DNA of 6,447 nucleotides from an uncultured Collinsella sp. (lineage in GTDB: Bacteria; Actinomycetota; Coriobacteriia; Coriobacteriales; Coriobacteriaceae), in contig CABUQK010000108.1 of the NCBI GenBank assembly GCA_902493615.1, forward strand, positions 1 through 6,447, given 5' to 3'. The number at the start of each line of letters is the position of its first letter. The first letter of the stretch is position 1. The notes under the pieces were generated by a model that saw only the letters and a list, made by a program, of their open reading frames with translations, searched no databases and was not told where the DNA came from. Made by a program: the position numbers and the translations under genes. Positions 5,908 to 6,447 of the stretch are shown here, piece after piece.

Positions 5908-6040
5908 ACCGCAGGCATATGTTGAGCGCGTAGCGATTGGTTTGCGGCGGTTGAGGATTGCGCCGCCGGCGTGGCGTTTGCGCTGCTTGCGTGCGGCGTT
6001 GGCGGTGCTGCGGAGCTGTCGTTTGAGCGAGGGGACGGGG

Positions 6041-6447
6041 GTGCCCGTGGACAACATACGAGAGGAGTTTGGCGGCGAGCCCGTCGCGGCATTCTCGATG
6101 TCGCATCCGGCTGTGCCGGCACTCTATATAGTGCTGACGCTGGGGCTCACCATGTTCTCGATGCAACCGGTGCTGATCGCGCTGTCGCTTGCGGGCGGGC
6201 TGGCGTACGGGCTTGCGACGCGTGGGGCTGCCCGCACGCTGGGCGCACTCCGCTGGCAGCTGCCGGTGATTTTGATTATCGCGCTGGTCAATCCGCTGTT
6301 TAGCGCCTCGGGCTCGACGGAGCTGTTCCGTATTGGCATGCGCGCGGTGTATCTGGAGAGCATGGTATATGGCCTGTGCATGGGTGGGCTGTTTGTGGCG
6401 AGCGTGCTGTGGTTTGAGGCCGCGGCATCGATGCTCGAATACGACAA
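6041..6447 (+). CDS. Energy-coupling factor transporter transmembrane protein, EcfT/CbiQ-like (partial, C-terminus beyond window)
   Basis: EcfT is the membrane scaffold that couples the two ATPases of an ECF importer to a substrate-binding S component in vitamin or metal uptake. Visible here are about 135 N-terminal residues: FSMSHPAVPALY (18-29), a hydrophobic pair of segments around 27-59 containing TMFSMQPV (37-44), LPVILIIALVNPLF (74-87), and YLESMVYGLCMGGLFVASVLWF (about 104-125), which fit the HP...M..HP...NPLF...ES..YG pattern I know from this family. The frame is open to an ATG at 5903. I prefer the GTG at 6041, preceded by GAGGGG, because the stretch before it is Arg-rich and unlike the family and a likely promoter overlaps 5903. 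GTG 6047 is also possible. The ligand cannot be told; the ATPase and S genes would be expected to the right. Confidence 0.82.
   Translation, partial: MPVDNIREEFGGEPVAAFSMSHPAVPALYIVLTLGLTMFSMQPVLIALSLAGGLAYGLATRGAARTLGALRWQLPVILIIALVNPLFSASGSTELFRIGMRAVYLESMVYGLCMGGLFVASVLWFEAAASMLEYD

Noticed and set aside
4276..5925. 549-aa open frame on the plus strand opposite glmU
   Set aside because: It is exactly antisense to a clear glmU; its Ala/Gly/Asp/Val-rich composition is the usual shadow of high-GC coding sequence, with no recognisable motif.
5903..6040. N-terminal extension of the EcfT-like protein from the ATG at 5903
   Set aside because: The ATG overlaps the -10 of a likely promoter, has no ribosome binding site, and the encoded residues are Arg-rich and unlike the family.
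5848..6057. 70-residue N-terminal extension of GlmU from the ATG at 6057
   Set aside because: Family alignment begins at MDATAIILAAG, and a good AGGAG site lies before 5847; the extension is Arg-rich and unlike GlmU.

Overview
The window looks like a high-GC Gram-positive genome of the Coriobacteriia, close to Collinsella. The reasons are the GC-rich codon use of the housekeeping genes, an uncharacterised nuclease-like protein family I recognise from that class, and GGGACAGG-type and TTCAGATACGTAT-type intergenic repeats. The taxon is an inference from memory, not from a search.

Layout from left to right. (1) Positions 1-334, minus strand: N-terminal part of an NfnA/sulfide-dehydrogenase-type FAD/NAD(P)-binding subunit, cut by the window edge. 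(2) Positions 335-695, no gene: a promoter for gene 1, a REP-like hairpin, a widely spaced 18-nt inverted repeat (GGGACAGG type) and a strong GC-rich hairpin. (3) Positions 696-1325, minus: pth, peptidyl-tRNA hydrolase. (4) Positions 1326-1675, no gene: a likely pth promoter and a 201-bp non-coding element (A) with terminal inverted repeats. (5) Positions 1676-2803, minus: a 375-aa uncharacterised protein with a PD-(D/E)XK-like C-terminal part, clearly lower in GC than its neighbours. (6) Positions 2804-3254, no gene: a second inverted-repeat element (B, 202 bp, same ends as A) and the prs terminator. (7) Positions 3255-4241, minus: prs, PRPP synthetase. (8) Positions 4242-4434: prs promoter region and glmU terminator. 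(9) Positions 4435-5847, minus: glmU, bifunctional UDP-GlcNAc synthesis enzyme. (10) Positions 5848-6040: divergent control region. (11) From about 6041 to the window end, plus: N-terminal part of an EcfT-type transporter membrane component.

How they fit together: glmU makes UDP-GlcNAc for the cell wall, prs makes PRPP for nucleotides and histidine/tryptophan, and pth recycles peptidyl-tRNA. The order glmU-prs-pth is conserved in many Gram-positives (in Bacillus with ctc between prs and pth). Here each gene has its own terminator or promoter signals, and a low-GC gene bracketed by two related inverted-repeat elements sits between prs and pth. That is the most notable arrangement in the window and looks like an insertion or composite island. 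No RNA genes, CRISPR array or transposase gene were seen.
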